Positions 15,505-24,363 of a DNA stretch of 64,000 nt are shown piece after piece (position 1 is the stretch's first letter; the number at the start of each line of letters is the position of its first letter). Source of the DNA: Pedobacter rhodius. Its GTDB lineage: Bacteria > Bacteroidota > Bacteroidia > Sphingobacteriales > Sphingobacteriaceae. The stretch lies in contig NZ_JAPWGL010000003.1 of the NCBI RefSeq assembly GCF_027213645.1, positions 620,001 through 684,000 of the forward strand. The letters run 5' to 3'. The position numbers and the translations under genes were made by a program. A model generated the notes under the pieces. The model was not told the origin of the DNA, did no database searches, and saw nothing but the letters and a program-made list of their open reading frames with translations.

Positions 15505-16764
15505 TTAAAAAAGAATCATTTGGTTACTATCTGTTTTTAAATATTTGCTCTGACTTTCGGCCAGAATAAAAGCTTTAATTTGTGTACCCTGGTAATCTTT
15601 TAATTGAATGGGGCTATCAGCACAGGTAATAAAATGTTTCGCCCGATTATAAGCAACACCAATTTTCTTTAGTTGGTCAATTCTTAACTTTCCAAATTTT
15701 CTGGCCTGAACAATTTTTTGTGCAGACATTACACCAATGCCCGGGATACGCAGAATCATTCTGTAATCTGCTTTATTAACATCAACCGGAAAATGCTGCA
15801 TGTTCCTTATGGCCCAGCTTAATTTTGGATCGATATCTACATCAAGATTTGGGTTTGCATCATTCAAAATCTCCTGTACTTTAAAACCATAAAAGCGCAT
15901 TAACCAGTCGGTTTGATATAACCTGTTTTCCCGCAGGAGCGGTGGTTGTGTACCCAATACCGGCATTCGCGAGTCGTTACTAATCGGAACATAGCCCGAA
16001 TAATAAACACGTTTTAAAGAGAAATTTTTATAGAAGGCATTAGCTGTATACATGATATCCTTATCACTTTCGGGCGTAGCGCCAATAACCATTTGTGTAC
16101 TCTGGCCTGCCGGAACAAATTTTGGAATGTGTTTGATTAACTTTTTGTCTTCTGCGAATTGTGTAATGTTTTGCTGAACAAATGCAAGTGGTTTAATTAC
16201 ATCTTCATGGCTCTTTTCCGGTGCTAAAAGTTTCAGTCCGGCTTCTGTTGGCATTTCTAAATTAATACTCATCCGATCGGCATATAAACCCGCTTCCTTT
16301 ATTAATTCATCGCTGGCCCCGGGGATTGTTTTCAGGTGAATGTAACCATTATAATTTTGCTCCAGCCTAAGCTTTTTACAAACCAGCAGCAAACGCTCCA
16401 TCGTAAAATCAGCATTCTTGAAAATCCCCGAACTTAAAAAAAGACCCTCAATATAATTTCTGCGATAGAAATTCATCGTTAATTCTACTACTTCATCAAC
16501 CGTAAAAGCAGCGCGTTTTACATCATTGCTTTTTCTTGATACACAAAAAAGGCAGTCGTAAATACAATGATTGGTTAAAAGAATTTTTAATAAAGAGACG
16601 CACCGGCCATCTTCAGTATAGGTATGGCAAATTCCGGAACTATGGCTATCGCCAAGTCCTTTACCATCATTTTTTCTGGTTCCGCCACTGGAGGAGCATG
16701 ATACATCGTACTTTGCAGCATCAGCCAGAATATTTAATTTTTCACGAATTCTATCAAACGACAT
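15505..16764 (-). CDS. TIGR03916 family radical SAM protein (putative DNA modification/repair)
   Basis: The 419-residue enzyme has the 4Fe-4S/SAM motif as CIYDCLFC (CX3CX2C) within LTNHCIYDCLFCVSRKSND, then a TIM-barrel core with GLFLSSGIF and HLKTIPGAS. The C-terminal third has a helix-hairpin-helix region (ILRIPGIGVMSAQKIVQARK), consistent with DNA binding. It is the expected partner of the TIGR03915 gene downstream. SplB-like repair of a DNA lesion is often proposed for this pair but not proven. A TATATTTG promoter element lies 18 bp before the ATG. Confidence 0.88.
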   Translation of the reverse strand: MSFDRIREKLNILADAAKYDVSCSSSGGTRKNDGKGLGDSHSSGICHTYTEDGRCVSLLKILLTNHCIYDCLFCVSRKSNDVKRAAFTVDEVVELTMNFYRRNYIEGLFLSSGIFKNADFTMERLLLVCKKLRLEQNYNGYIHLKTIPGASDELIKEAGLYADRMSINLEMPTEAGLKLLAPEKSHEDVIKPLAFVQQNITQFAEDKKLIKHIPKFVPAGQSTQMVIGATPESDKDIMYTANAFYKNFSLKRVYYSGYVPISNDSRMPVLGTQPPLLRENRLYQTDWLMRFYGFKVQEILNDANPNLDVDIDPKLSWAIRNMQHFPVDVNKADYRMILRIPGIGVMSAQKIVQARKFGKLRIDQLKKIGVAYNRAKHFITCADSPIQLKDYQGTQIKAFILAESQSKYLKTDSNQMILF

Positions 16765-16781
16765 AGGGAAGTGTTTGCTAA

Positions 16782-16789
16782 CAAATATA
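16782..16789 (-). promoter_or_regulatory. Candidate -7 element for the radical SAM gene
   Basis: The minus strand reads TATATTTG, a full TAnnTTTG match, 17 bp before the ATG at 16764. I see no clear -33 partner. Confidence 0.45.
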
Positions 16790-17090
16790 GTTTAAAAACT
16801 AAAAATATTAGCACAACATCGTATAAATGCTATTCGTTTTAAGAATATTAGCTATGCGCCCGGTACTGTAAGGATTTATTTTTCGATTGTTTCGGGTTCT
16901 ATTTCTACTGAACAACTCTGTAATATTTGCCGAACAGGGTGTTTGAAATTAAACCTGATTATTATTCCGTGATTTAAAATTTATAAACGATTATGGGTTG
17001 CCTAAATGACAGGGAAATCGCCTTTAATGTATTTAACCAGCCAAAAAAACTTTTCAGAATACTTGCTAAAATGCTTTGTAATTCAAAATG

Positions 17091-17113
17091 TCGGTTGGTG
17101 AGGTACCAACCGA
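17091..17113. repeat. GGTTGGTGA palindromic element, copy 1
   Basis: Arms TCGGTTGGT (17091-17099) and ACCAACCGA (17105-17113) pair perfectly around GAGGT. The rest of the 385-bp gap 16765-17149 shows only the radical SAM promoter and AT-rich sequence without a coding frame. A related palindrome and half-copy occur at 59103-59154. Confidence 0.7.
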
Positions 17114-17149
17114 TAGAAAATAGAGAGTTTGAGAGCTATCTTATCTGAT

Positions 17150-17794
17150 TTATTTCCCTTCCCACTCGCTATAAAATTGTTCGAGATAATTAACCATAAA
17201 ATTATGCCTTTCCAATGCCATTTGTTTCCCTTTGTCCGTATTCATCTTATCTTTCAGCAAAAGTAGTTTTTCGTAAAAATGATTAATTGTGGGTGCCGTT
17301 GTGTTTTTATAGGTTTCCTTCGACGTATGTTGCGCCGGCTTGATTGAGGGATCATACAGCACCCTGTTTTTAAAACCCCCGTAGGTAAAAGCACGGGCAA
17401 TACCAATTGCGCCAATGGCATCAAGCCTGTCGGCATCCTGAACTATCTGCATTTCTTTTGATGAAAAGGCTTGTTTATCAAAACTGTTTTTGAAAGACAT
17501 GTTTTGAATAATCAGTTTCACATGCGAGATGGTTTCTGTATCTACGGCTATTGATGTTAAAAATGCTTCTGCTACATTTGGTCCCAGTTCTTCATTACCA
17601 TCATTAAATTTAGGGTCTGCAATATCGTGCAGAAGTGCTGCTAAAGCAATCACCAGTTTATCTCCTGCCTCTATTTCATTAATGGTCAATGCCGTTTTGT
17701 AAACACGTTCGATATGAAACCAATCATGCCCTGCTTCAGCATTTTCGAGGGTTTTCTTTACGAAATCTATAGTTGCTTTTATAAGTTCCTGCAT
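17150..17794 (-). CDS. HD domain phosphohydrolase
   Basis: The 214-residue protein has the HD metal-binding pattern: H in HDWFHIERVYKTA, HD in LAALLHDIADPKF, and D in QDADRLDAIGAIGIARAFTYGG. This layout matches small YedJ-like HD hydrolases, which act on phosphorylated nucleotides or similar substrates. It lacks membrane or signal segments and is cytoplasmic. The C-terminal half carries the LLLKDKMNTDKGKQMALERH helix seen in that group. The substrate is not predictable. It stands alone on the minus strand, downstream of the XRE regulator gene. Confidence 0.85.
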   Translation of the reverse strand: MQELIKATIDFVKKTLENAEAGHDWFHIERVYKTALTINEIEAGDKLVIALAALLHDIADPKFNDGNEELGPNVAEAFLTSIAVDTETISHVKLIIQNMSFKNSFDKQAFSSKEMQIVQDADRLDAIGAIGIARAFTYGGFKNRVLYDPSIKPAQHTSKETYKNTTAPTINHFYEKLLLLKDKMNTDKGKQMALERHNFMVNYLEQFYSEWEGK

Positions 17795-17863
17795 TTGATA
17801 AAATTATTAAAGAAATTATAAAAAATGCAGGAAAAAGCAATCAATTTAAAACCTTAACAATTC

Positions 17864-18145
17864 TTATTTATGAGCCGCTACTGCTTCTTCATTTTCTGAA
17901 AGATTTTTAATTAATTCTTTATGGTCAAGTGTAAGCAAATGCGTTACATCAATATCGATGATTGATGCAATTTGAAACAAACGCTCAATGGTTAATTTAC
18001 TGTAACCCAATTCAATTTTGCTGTAAGCATTTTGCGATATTTTTAATTTCGCCGCCAGATAATCTTGAGTGTAATCTCTATATTCTCTAATTTTTCTAAT
18101 ATTCCCGGCTACATTCTTCGTTTTTAAAGCTAATAGATCTTCCAT
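17864..18145 (-). CDS. XRE-family helix-turn-helix regulator, small
   Basis: The 93-residue protein has a Cro/C1-type HTH over about residues 14-70: NIRKIREYRDYTQDYLAAKL, then SQNAYSKIELGYSKLTIERL and the closing helix FQIASIIDIDVTHLLTLD. A short acidic tail follows. There is no ligand domain. Such single-domain regulators bind DNA as dimers; the target is unknown. It lies 69 bp upstream of the HD hydrolase gene in the same direction and could be co-transcribed with it. Confidence 0.85.
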   Translation of the reverse strand: MEDLLALKTKNVAGNIRKIREYRDYTQDYLAAKLKISQNAYSKIELGYSKLTIERLFQIASIIDIDVTHLLTLDHKELIKNLSENEEAVAAHK

Positions 18146-18278
18146 AGTGAGGATTTTTGTACTTAATAGTATTATAAACGAAAATTATTCCTAAAAGGAT
18201 TTTAAAAAGTTACTTTCTGCAATAACACTGCCTACATGTAGATTTAAGTTTACCAGGAAGGTAAATATTAGTAAGTGT

Positions 18279-19466
18279 TTATTCTGTTACTGCAGTTAAA
18301 GGAGGTCTTCTGCTTCCATCGTAAAGTTCATATTCCAGTAAACGGCAATCGAGCTTACCATTGTAAAATTCAACTTTTTTAGAAGCCTTTAATCCAATTT
18401 TCTTTGCCAAATCCGGATTTCCTGTAAAAATATAACCAGTATAGCCTTTACATTCTTTTTTCATGAAATCGCCCATGCGTTTATAGGTTAGCTCCAATTT
18501 GCTATGAACGCCTAGTCGTTCTCCATATTCGGGATTAAATACCACAACACCTCTTCCATCATCCGGAACCGGGGTTAATTCGAAATCGCATACCTGGAAG
18601 TCAATCAAAGTATCGACACCGGCTGTTTTTGCATTTCTTCGGGTAACTTCAACGGCATCTTCCGAAATATCTGAAGCCACAATTTTTAAATCGATATTTT
18701 TTATGACCTGGTCTTTTAAAATTCTGCGTTCAGCAAAAAATACTTCTTCATTATAGCCTATAATATGCATAAAGCCATAATTCATGCGGTATAAACCAGG
18801 TGCCCGGTTAGTGGCAATCAGGGCAGCCTCAATAGCTAAAGTTCCGGAACCGCACATCGGATTGATAAACGGCGATTTTTTATCCCACTGGGTGGCATAA
18901 ATTACACCGGAAGCCAGTGCCTCTAACATTGGTGCCTTGCCCGGGATTTTCCGGTAACCATGTTTGGCTAGGGTTTCGCCGGAAGTATCTATAAAAACAT
19001 CCGCTTCAGCATTTTTCCAATATAAATGAATAACTGTTTTATTCGCATCAGAACCCGAATTCGGACGGATTCCTTTTTTTTCTTTTAAGCGGTCTACGAT
19101 TGCATCTTTTACTTTTAAATTGGCAAAAAGAGGCGTCGTGATGTTTGGATTATCCACATTGGATTTTACAGAAAAGTAACCCGTAAAATCGATTAATTCT
19201 TCCCATTCTATGGCCGAAATTTCCCGGTACAAATCATCAGGTGTAACAGCCTTAAAACTTTTTATCGAATATAAAATCTGACTTGCGCAACGCAGGTTCA
19301 AATTCAGCTTAATGCACTCTGTAAGGGTTATATTCAACATTATGCCGGTTGCAAAAACACTTTCTATGTTGTAACCCAGACTGGTAACTTCTTCTTGCAG
19401 ATAAGGCGAAAGACGTTTATTGCAGGTAATAATTACCTTGCTTTTATTGTGGAAAACTTGCATCAT
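18279..19466 (-). CDS. THUMP domain RNA methyltransferase (RlmL-type, N2-guanine)
   Basis: The 395-residue protein has an N-terminal THUMP domain (about 45-160) and a Rossmann methyltransferase domain with NPMCGSGTLAIEAALIATN (SAM binding) and KIVASDISEDAVEVTRRNA. The catalytic motif reads FNPEYGERLG where E. coli RlmL has NPPYGERL, a Pro-to-Glu change. By homology it makes N2-methylguanosine in 23S rRNA. It corresponds to the RlmL half only; no RlmK half is present. It is divergent from the DUF3127 gene. Confidence 0.88.
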   Translation of the reverse strand: MMQVFHNKSKVIITCNKRLSPYLQEEVTSLGYNIESVFATGIMLNITLTECIKLNLNLRCASQILYSIKSFKAVTPDDLYREISAIEWEELIDFTGYFSVKSNVDNPNITTPLFANLKVKDAIVDRLKEKKGIRPNSGSDANKTVIHLYWKNAEADVFIDTSGETLAKHGYRKIPGKAPMLEALASGVIYATQWDKKSPFINPMCGSGTLAIEAALIATNRAPGLYRMNYGFMHIIGYNEEVFFAERRILKDQVIKNIDLKIVASDISEDAVEVTRRNAKTAGVDTLIDFQVCDFELTPVPDDGRGVVVFNPEYGERLGVHSKLELTYKRMGDFMKKECKGYTGYIFTGNPDLAKKIGLKASKKVEFYNGKLDCRLLEYELYDGSRRPPLTAVTE

Positions 19467-19535
19467 ATTATATGCGAAGTTATCAATAAAATTATAGAGA
19501 TTTGATCTTTATAGTACAATTAAGTAGTATTTGAT

Positions 19536-19904
19536 ATGGAAATTAAAGGAAAAGTACACGAAGTAGGTGCCACACAACAAGTAAGTGAAACGTTTAAAAA
19601 ACGCGATTTAATAGTAGAATACGCAGAAAATCCAACATATCCTGAATACATTCGTTTTGAGGCTTTGCAAGATAAGGCGGCATTATTAGACAGTTTTAAA
19701 GCAGGCGATGAGGTTGAAGTATTCTTTAATTTACGTGGTCGCCCATGGACAGACAAAACAGGGAAAACATCCTATTTTAATAGCCTGGTTATCTGGAGAA
19801 TTAATGCAATTGCAGCTGGTGCACCGGCAGCAGCAACTCCGGCTTATGCAGCACCTGCTGATGTAAGCAGTACACCAGGCGAAGATGATGATTTACCTTT
19901 CTAA
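19536..19904 (+). CDS. DUF3127 domain-containing protein (SSB-like tail)
   Basis: The 122-residue protein matches DUF3127: MEIKGKVHEVGATQQVSETF, KRDLIVEYAENPTYPEYIRF and FFNLRGRPWTDKTGKTSYFN. The fold is predicted to be OB-like. An Ala/Pro-rich linker leads to an acidic end, EDDDLPF. That tail closely resembles the C-terminal DDDIPF tip of single-stranded DNA-binding proteins, which docks replication and repair partners. A DNA-associated role is therefore likely but inferred. A perfect hairpin terminator follows. Confidence 0.87.
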   Translation: MEIKGKVHEVGATQQVSETFKKRDLIVEYAENPTYPEYIRFEALQDKAALLDSFKAGDEVEVFFNLRGRPWTDKTGKTSYFNSLVIWRINAIAAGAPAAATPAYAAPADVSSTPGEDDDLPF

Positions 19905-19940
19905 AATAAAGATTCTTTTTTAAGCAAACAATTTTGAACC

Positions 19941-19971
19941 AATGCCGGAAAATTTTCCGGCATTTTTTTTG
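19941..19971 (+). terminator. Intrinsic terminator after the DUF3127 gene
   Basis: A perfect 24-bp palindrome at 19941-19964 (AATGCCGGAAAA and its complement) is followed by a T run. It ends the preceding plus-strand transcript. Confidence 0.85.
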
Positions 19972-20125
19972 TACGCAGGCTAAACTTCCGAAGTTTGGGC
20001 AATCTTGCTGTTAAATTATGTTAAATACATACACATCAGTATGTTATTAAGTATTTTTACATGCTATTGGTTTTTTGAGGGTAGATGGTGTTACTAATCG
20101 CACGCTATTCATACAAGCGGATTTA

Positions 20126-21946
20126 ATGAAGAAAAAAAGTTTTTGGTTTATTACCGTACTTATGACGGTGGCTTTACTGGGTGTTTTTGTAATGCAGCTG
20201 TATTACATCCGGGAAGCTTACAAACTAAAATCACAACTTTTTGATGAACAGGTAAACCAAACACTCACCTCGGTTGTAAATAAGCTCCAGCGACTTAATG
20301 CTGCGGATAGAATCAATAGAAAAGATATTGAGAACAAGATAAAACGAAGCCAGGACTTAAGGCAAAGGCAACTCGATATAAAAGACCTCAGGCAACAGTT
20401 TGCCGAAGCAGCCGATTTACGACAGGCGGAGCGGGAGAACGAAATGGAAAGGTATCTAAACCAGCAGGATAGTTTAATAAGAGCTTCTTATGCTGCGCCA
20501 AAGGTAATCAGTGAAAGTGAATATGTTTCACTATCGCCTGGTGGTAAATCGAGTTTAGATTTGCAGTTTAATGCCTTTGTTGATGTTAACTATAAAGTAA
20601 GAGGAATTAGTCTGCGATCCAAATTTGCTTCACCTGATGCAAAAACATTTGACTTTAGAACACCGCAAAATTTACCAGATACAATTCGTTACCAGGTTTT
20701 TGAACCTTCTACCGGCAGGCCTTTATTTTTGGGGTTGCCAAAAATTTCTGATGATTTGGTAAAGAAGTTTAAGCGTGAAGATGACATCGCAAAAAGGCAG
20801 TTGGAGCTTAAAATAACTGCTTTGGGAAAAGACACTTTGCCTTACAAAACAGGATATAATTTACTGGAAGATGTTGCAAAGGAGATGACTGAAAAGAATG
20901 TTCCACTTGCAAACAGAATTAATTTTGCATCATTACAAGAAACGCTCAAAAAATCTTTTTTAGATCATAATATTACGCAGCGCTATAATTTTAGAGTTAA
21001 GCTTGCTCAAAAAGATTCGGTACTCTATTTACAGGCTTCTTATCCCCAACAAACATTTTTACCCAAAAATACGTATAGAACAACACTTTTCAGCAATGAT
21101 TTATTCCGTGACCCGGGCATTTTGGAGGTAAATTTTCCAGATAAGAATTCAGCTATTGTGGGTAATTTAGGTGCAACACTTGCATCTTCTGTGGGCCTTT
21201 TACTAGTGCTTGTTTTTATATTCAGTTATACGTTGTATGCGATTTTAAAGCAAAAGAAAATCTCTGAAATGAAAACGGATTTTATTAACAACATGACGCA
21301 CGAATTTAAAACGCCTGTAGCTACAATTATGATTGCAAGTGAGGCGCTTAAAGATCCGGAAGTTACCGAAGATAAAGCCAGGCTAAAAAGACTCGCCGGA
21401 ATTATCTACGACGAAAATGTCAGGCTTGGAAGCCACATAGAGCGTGTTTTAAGTGTTGCCCGTTTAGAAAAAGGCGAGCTGCAACTGGAAAATACCGAGG
21501 TGGATATGAATGATTTAATTATGATTGTTCTGGATAGTATGAGCCTTCAGCTACAAAAGAAAAATGCTGTTTTAAATATTAATACTGACGCGGAAAATGC
21601 TGTTGTTTTTGGCGATGAACTTCACCTTTCGAATGTGCTTTATAATTTAATTGATAACGCCAATAAGTACAGTAAAGAAGTTCCGGAAATAACCATTTCT
21701 ACAAAAAATGTAGGTAAAAATTTAATCATCGAAATTGCCGATAATGGAATTGGCATGAGTAAAGAACATGCTAAACGGATATTCGATCAGTTTTACAGGG
21801 TGCCTACAGGTAACTTACACGATGTAAAAGGTTTCGGACTCGGATTGAATTATGTACAGGATATTATTAAAAAGCTGAACGGTACGATAAAAGTAAGCAG
21901 TGAAAAAGATAGGGGGACAACTTTTGAAATCGCTTTGCCTTTATAA
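20126..21946 (+). CDS. Sensor histidine kinase
   Basis: I use the ATG at 20126 (606 residues), where MKKKSFWFITVLMTVALLGV starts a membrane helix; a TTG at 20075 would add 17 unlikely residues. A long extracytoplasmic region (about 35-345) with a coiled-coil, Gln/Arg-rich start is followed by a second membrane helix (about 353-375), HisKA with NNMTHEFKTP (His392), and an ATPase domain (NLIDNANKYS, DNGIGM, FDQFYR, GFGLGLNYV). It is the membrane sensor of a two-component system with the response regulator 180 bp downstream. The layout is like the RprX/RprY pair. The ligand is unknown. Confidence 0.88.
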   Translation: MKKKSFWFITVLMTVALLGVFVMQLYYIREAYKLKSQLFDEQVNQTLTSVVNKLQRLNAADRINRKDIENKIKRSQDLRQRQLDIKDLRQQFAEAADLRQAERENEMERYLNQQDSLIRASYAAPKVISESEYVSLSPGGKSSLDLQFNAFVDVNYKVRGISLRSKFASPDAKTFDFRTPQNLPDTIRYQVFEPSTGRPLFLGLPKISDDLVKKFKREDDIAKRQLELKITALGKDTLPYKTGYNLLEDVAKEMTEKNVPLANRINFASLQETLKKSFLDHNITQRYNFRVKLAQKDSVLYLQASYPQQTFLPKNTYRTTLFSNDLFRDPGILEVNFPDKNSAIVGNLGATLASSVGLLLVLVFIFSYTLYAILKQKKISEMKTDFINNMTHEFKTPVATIMIASEALKDPEVTEDKARLKRLAGIIYDENVRLGSHIERVLSVARLEKGELQLENTEVDMNDLIMIVLDSMSLQLQKKNAVLNINTDAENAVVFGDELHLSNVLYNLIDNANKYSKEVPEITISTKNVGKNLIIEIADNGIGMSKEHAKRIFDQFYRVPTGNLHDVKGFGLGLNYVQDIIKKLNGTIKVSSEKDRGTTFEIALPL

Positions 21947-22095
21947 AAGGGGCAAATTAACTGTCGGTACAAAAAGGGGCTTTATCGATACATTTCATAT
22001 TCGCAGGTACAATTTAATTAATATAGCTGGATAATTAATTTATTGTATCTAACTTATATTAAACCATGATGCTTAATCAGAATCAAACCTTTAGC

Positions 22096-22107
22096 GTAAG
22101 CGCTTAC
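22096..22107. promoter_or_regulatory. 12-bp perfect palindrome before the response regulator gene
   Basis: GTAAGCGCTTAC stands directly before the ATG at 22108 and 18 bp before the likely start at 22126. It could be an operator, for example for autoregulation. No second copy was found in the window. Confidence 0.3.
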
Positions 22108-22125
22108 ATGACTAAACAAAAAAAA

Positions 22126-22821
22126 ATGAAAAAAATACTTTTGGTAGAAGACGATCCGAATTTAGGCTTGCTGCTGCAGGATTATTTGCAGTTAAAAGGA
22201 AAGTTTGATGTGGTTTTATGTACCGATGGAGAAGAAGGCTTACGGGCTTTTAATAAGCAAAATTTTGATCTGTGTATTCTGGATGTGATGATGCCAAAAA
22301 AAGATGGTTTCACTTTGGGTAAAGACATCAGAAAAATTAATGCTCACGTACCAATGATTTTTGCAACGGCTAAAACGATGCTTGAAGATAAATCTGCTGC
22401 ATACGATTTAGGCGGCGATGATTATATTACTAAACCGTTCCGTATAGAAGAACTTTTGCTCCGTATAAATGCAATGTTTAAACGTGTTGCAAACAAAAGC
22501 GGTCAGAATGATGAAGCAACCGAAAGTCAGTTTTCTATCGGTAAATATAACTTCGATTACACCACTCAGATTATAACCCGCGAAGATCAGATTCAAAAGT
22601 TATCTACTAAAGAAGCTGAACTATTACGTTTGTTGTGCTTAAAGAAAAATACTGTTTTAACCCGCGAAGAGGCATTGCTTACCATCTGGCATGATGATAA
22701 CTACTTTAACGGAAGAAGTATGGACGTGTTTTTAAGTAAACTGCGTAAATATTTAAGAGAAGACCCGGCAGTAGAAATCATCAATGTACACGGAAAAGGC
22801 TATAAACTTTTAGTAAGCTAG
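22126..22821 (+). CDS. OmpR-family response regulator
   Basis: The 231-residue protein has a receiver domain (MKKILLVEDDPNLGLLLQDY, phospho-acceptor Asp53 in LCILDVMMPKKDG, ITKPF) and a winged-helix DNA-binding domain (about 135-230: KLSTKEAELLRLLCLKKNTV, then RSMDVFLSKLRKYL and INVHGKGYKLLV). I chose 22126 because the receiver begins there; ATGs at 22066 and 22108 are also in frame. It is the partner of the kinase just upstream. Its stop meets the stop of mqnD on the other strand with no spacer. Confidence 0.9.
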   Translation: MKKILLVEDDPNLGLLLQDYLQLKGKFDVVLCTDGEEGLRAFNKQNFDLCILDVMMPKKDGFTLGKDIRKINAHVPMIFATAKTMLEDKSAAYDLGGDDYITKPFRIEELLLRINAMFKRVANKSGQNDEATESQFSIGKYNFDYTTQIITREDQIQKLSTKEAELLRLLCLKKNTVLTREEALLTIWHDDNYFNGRSMDVFLSKLRKYLREDPAVEIINVHGKGYKLLVS

Positions 22822-23649
22822 TCAGATATATAGGTTTTGCTGAACCGCAGGGATTAAGTTGCGTTCCTGCGCAAGTTTAAACAAGGTGTCTACAGCTTTC
22901 CGGCCTTCCTGACCTAAATTTATACTGTATTTGTTCACATATAACTCGATGTGTTTATACATCACCTTTTCATCCATTTCCTGCGCATGTCGCCTAATAA
23001 ATTCGGTACTGGATTTTGGATGGGCAAACGCATATTCAACAGATTGTTGAATTAAGCGGTTTACTTTTAACTGGATTTCCCTTTCTAAATTTCTGTTGAC
23101 TACAATGCCGCCTAAAGGAATGGCGCAACCTGTTAATTTTTCCCAATAATCACCTAAATCGACAATTTTATTTAAGCCCTTGTCTTGATAAGTGAAACGA
23201 TTTTCGTGAATGATTAAGCCTAAATCTATTTTTTCCTCCAGCAAAGCCGTTTCAATTTCCGAAAAAACCATTATTTCCTTATTTTGCAATTGCGGATAGG
23301 CAATACCTAAAAGAAAGTTTGCCGTTGTATATTTTCCCGGAATACCAACTTTTAAATCGGCTTTCAATTCGCCTTCAAATTCTTTTTTGCTGATTAATAA
23401 CGGGCCAACACCGAAACCCAAAGCACTACCTGCATCAAGTAAGGCATATTGGTGTGCAACATAAGCAAAAGCATGAAAACTTAATTTAGTAATATCCAGT
23501 TCACCTTTTAAAGCTTTTTGATTTAGCGTTTCCACATCATCAAAAAAAACTTCAAATTCTAAACCTTCTGTATCAATTTTATGATGAATCAGTGCATCGA
23601 AAATAAACGTATCATTAGGGCAGGGTGAAAAACCAAGTGTAAGTTTCAT
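22822..23649 (-). CDS. mqnD: 1,4-dihydroxy-6-naphthoate synthase (futalosine menaquinone pathway)
   Basis: The 275-residue protein begins MKLTLGFSPCPNDTFIFDAL, the signature of MqnD, and has the two-lobed periplasmic-binding-protein-like fold of MqnA/MqnD. LDITKLSFHAFAYV and LPLGGIVVNR-type segments (here CAIPLGGIVVNRNL) fit the family. It converts cyclic de-hypoxanthine futalosine to 1,4-dihydroxy-6-naphthoate. It lies next to mqnB on the same strand (40 bp), so this organism likely makes menaquinone by the futalosine route. A TAATTTTG element ends 4 bp before its ATG. Confidence 0.92.
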   Translation of the reverse strand: MKLTLGFSPCPNDTFIFDALIHHKIDTEGLEFEVFFDDVETLNQKALKGELDITKLSFHAFAYVAHQYALLDAGSALGFGVGPLLISKKEFEGELKADLKVGIPGKYTTANFLLGIAYPQLQNKEIMVFSEIETALLEEKIDLGLIIHENRFTYQDKGLNKIVDLGDYWEKLTGCAIPLGGIVVNRNLEREIQLKVNRLIQQSVEYAFAHPKSSTEFIRRHAQEMDEKVMYKHIELYVNKYSINLGQEGRKAVDTLFKLAQERNLIPAVQQNLYI

Positions 23650-23653
23650 GCAT

Positions 23654-23661
23654 CAAAATTA
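23654..23661 (-). promoter_or_regulatory. Candidate -7 element for mqnD
   Basis: The minus strand reads TAATTTTG, a full TAnnTTTG match, 4 bp before the ATG at 23649. If used, the mRNA would start at the start codon. The gene may also be read from mqnB. Confidence 0.3.
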
Positions 23662-23689
23662 AACCATACCATAAATTAGTTCGTCATAA

Positions 23690-24313
23690 TCAATTCATAT
23701 CTGACAGAAAAGCAATTGCCCAATCATTTAAATTTTTAATGGCCAATCCAATTTTCCATTTATCCCTATTGCGGGGCTCAACATAATTGGAAATGCTTCG
23801 AACTTGTAAGCAGTCTGTTTTTTCCTGCTTGCAAGCAAATAATACTGCAGCACCTTCCATACTTTCTGTTTTGGGATTTAGCCGCTCGCTTAGGTTGCGG
23901 ATATTTTTTTCATTTCCGCTTACCCGGTTTACGGTTATGCCCGAAACTTCAGGTAAATTAAGGTTGACATTGCTATTGGATTTATATGTATTTTCTCCGA
24001 AGCCTAAATCTGTAATGGTTAGAAAATGCTCGCCATCTTCCGCGCCAAGTTCGGCAAAGGTATCTTCCGTAATATTTACTAAGCTTCCCAATTTAAGGCC
24101 TCTGTCAAAAGCACCTGCAATACCCAGATTTAAAACCAGCTTATATTTTGAAGATAAATGCTTTCCTAAGGCAAAAGCCGTTGCAACCATTCCAACGCCT
24201 GTAATAAGCACATCAAAATTTTTATCTTCGATAAAATCGCCTTCCTGCAAATTAAAGTGTTGATATAGAAAGGTGAGTTCTGCTTTGGTTGCGGCTACAA
24301 CTAATGTTTTCAT
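23690..24313 (-). CDS. mqnB: Futalosine hydrolase
   Basis: The 207-residue protein is a nucleoside-phosphorylase-fold hydrolase: MKTLVVAATKAELTFLYQHF, LITGVGMVATAFALGKHL, LGIAGAFDRGLKLG and the base-pocket motif ESMEGAAVLFACKQ. MqnB releases hypoxanthine from futalosine. The neighbouring mqnD supports this rather than a 5'-methylthioadenosine nucleosidase. The length is normal for the family. Confidence 0.9.
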   Translation of the reverse strand: MKTLVVAATKAELTFLYQHFNLQEGDFIEDKNFDVLITGVGMVATAFALGKHLSSKYKLVLNLGIAGAFDRGLKLGSLVNITEDTFAELGAEDGEHFLTITDLGFGENTYKSNSNVNLNLPEVSGITVNRVSGNEKNIRNLSERLNPKTESMEGAAVLFACKQEKTDCLQVRSISNYVEPRNRDKWKIGLAIKNLNDWAIAFLSDMN

Positions 24314-24363
24314 AATTTAAAGTTAAGCAAACATCGTTAGGTTTACTTATTATAGTTTCCCTT

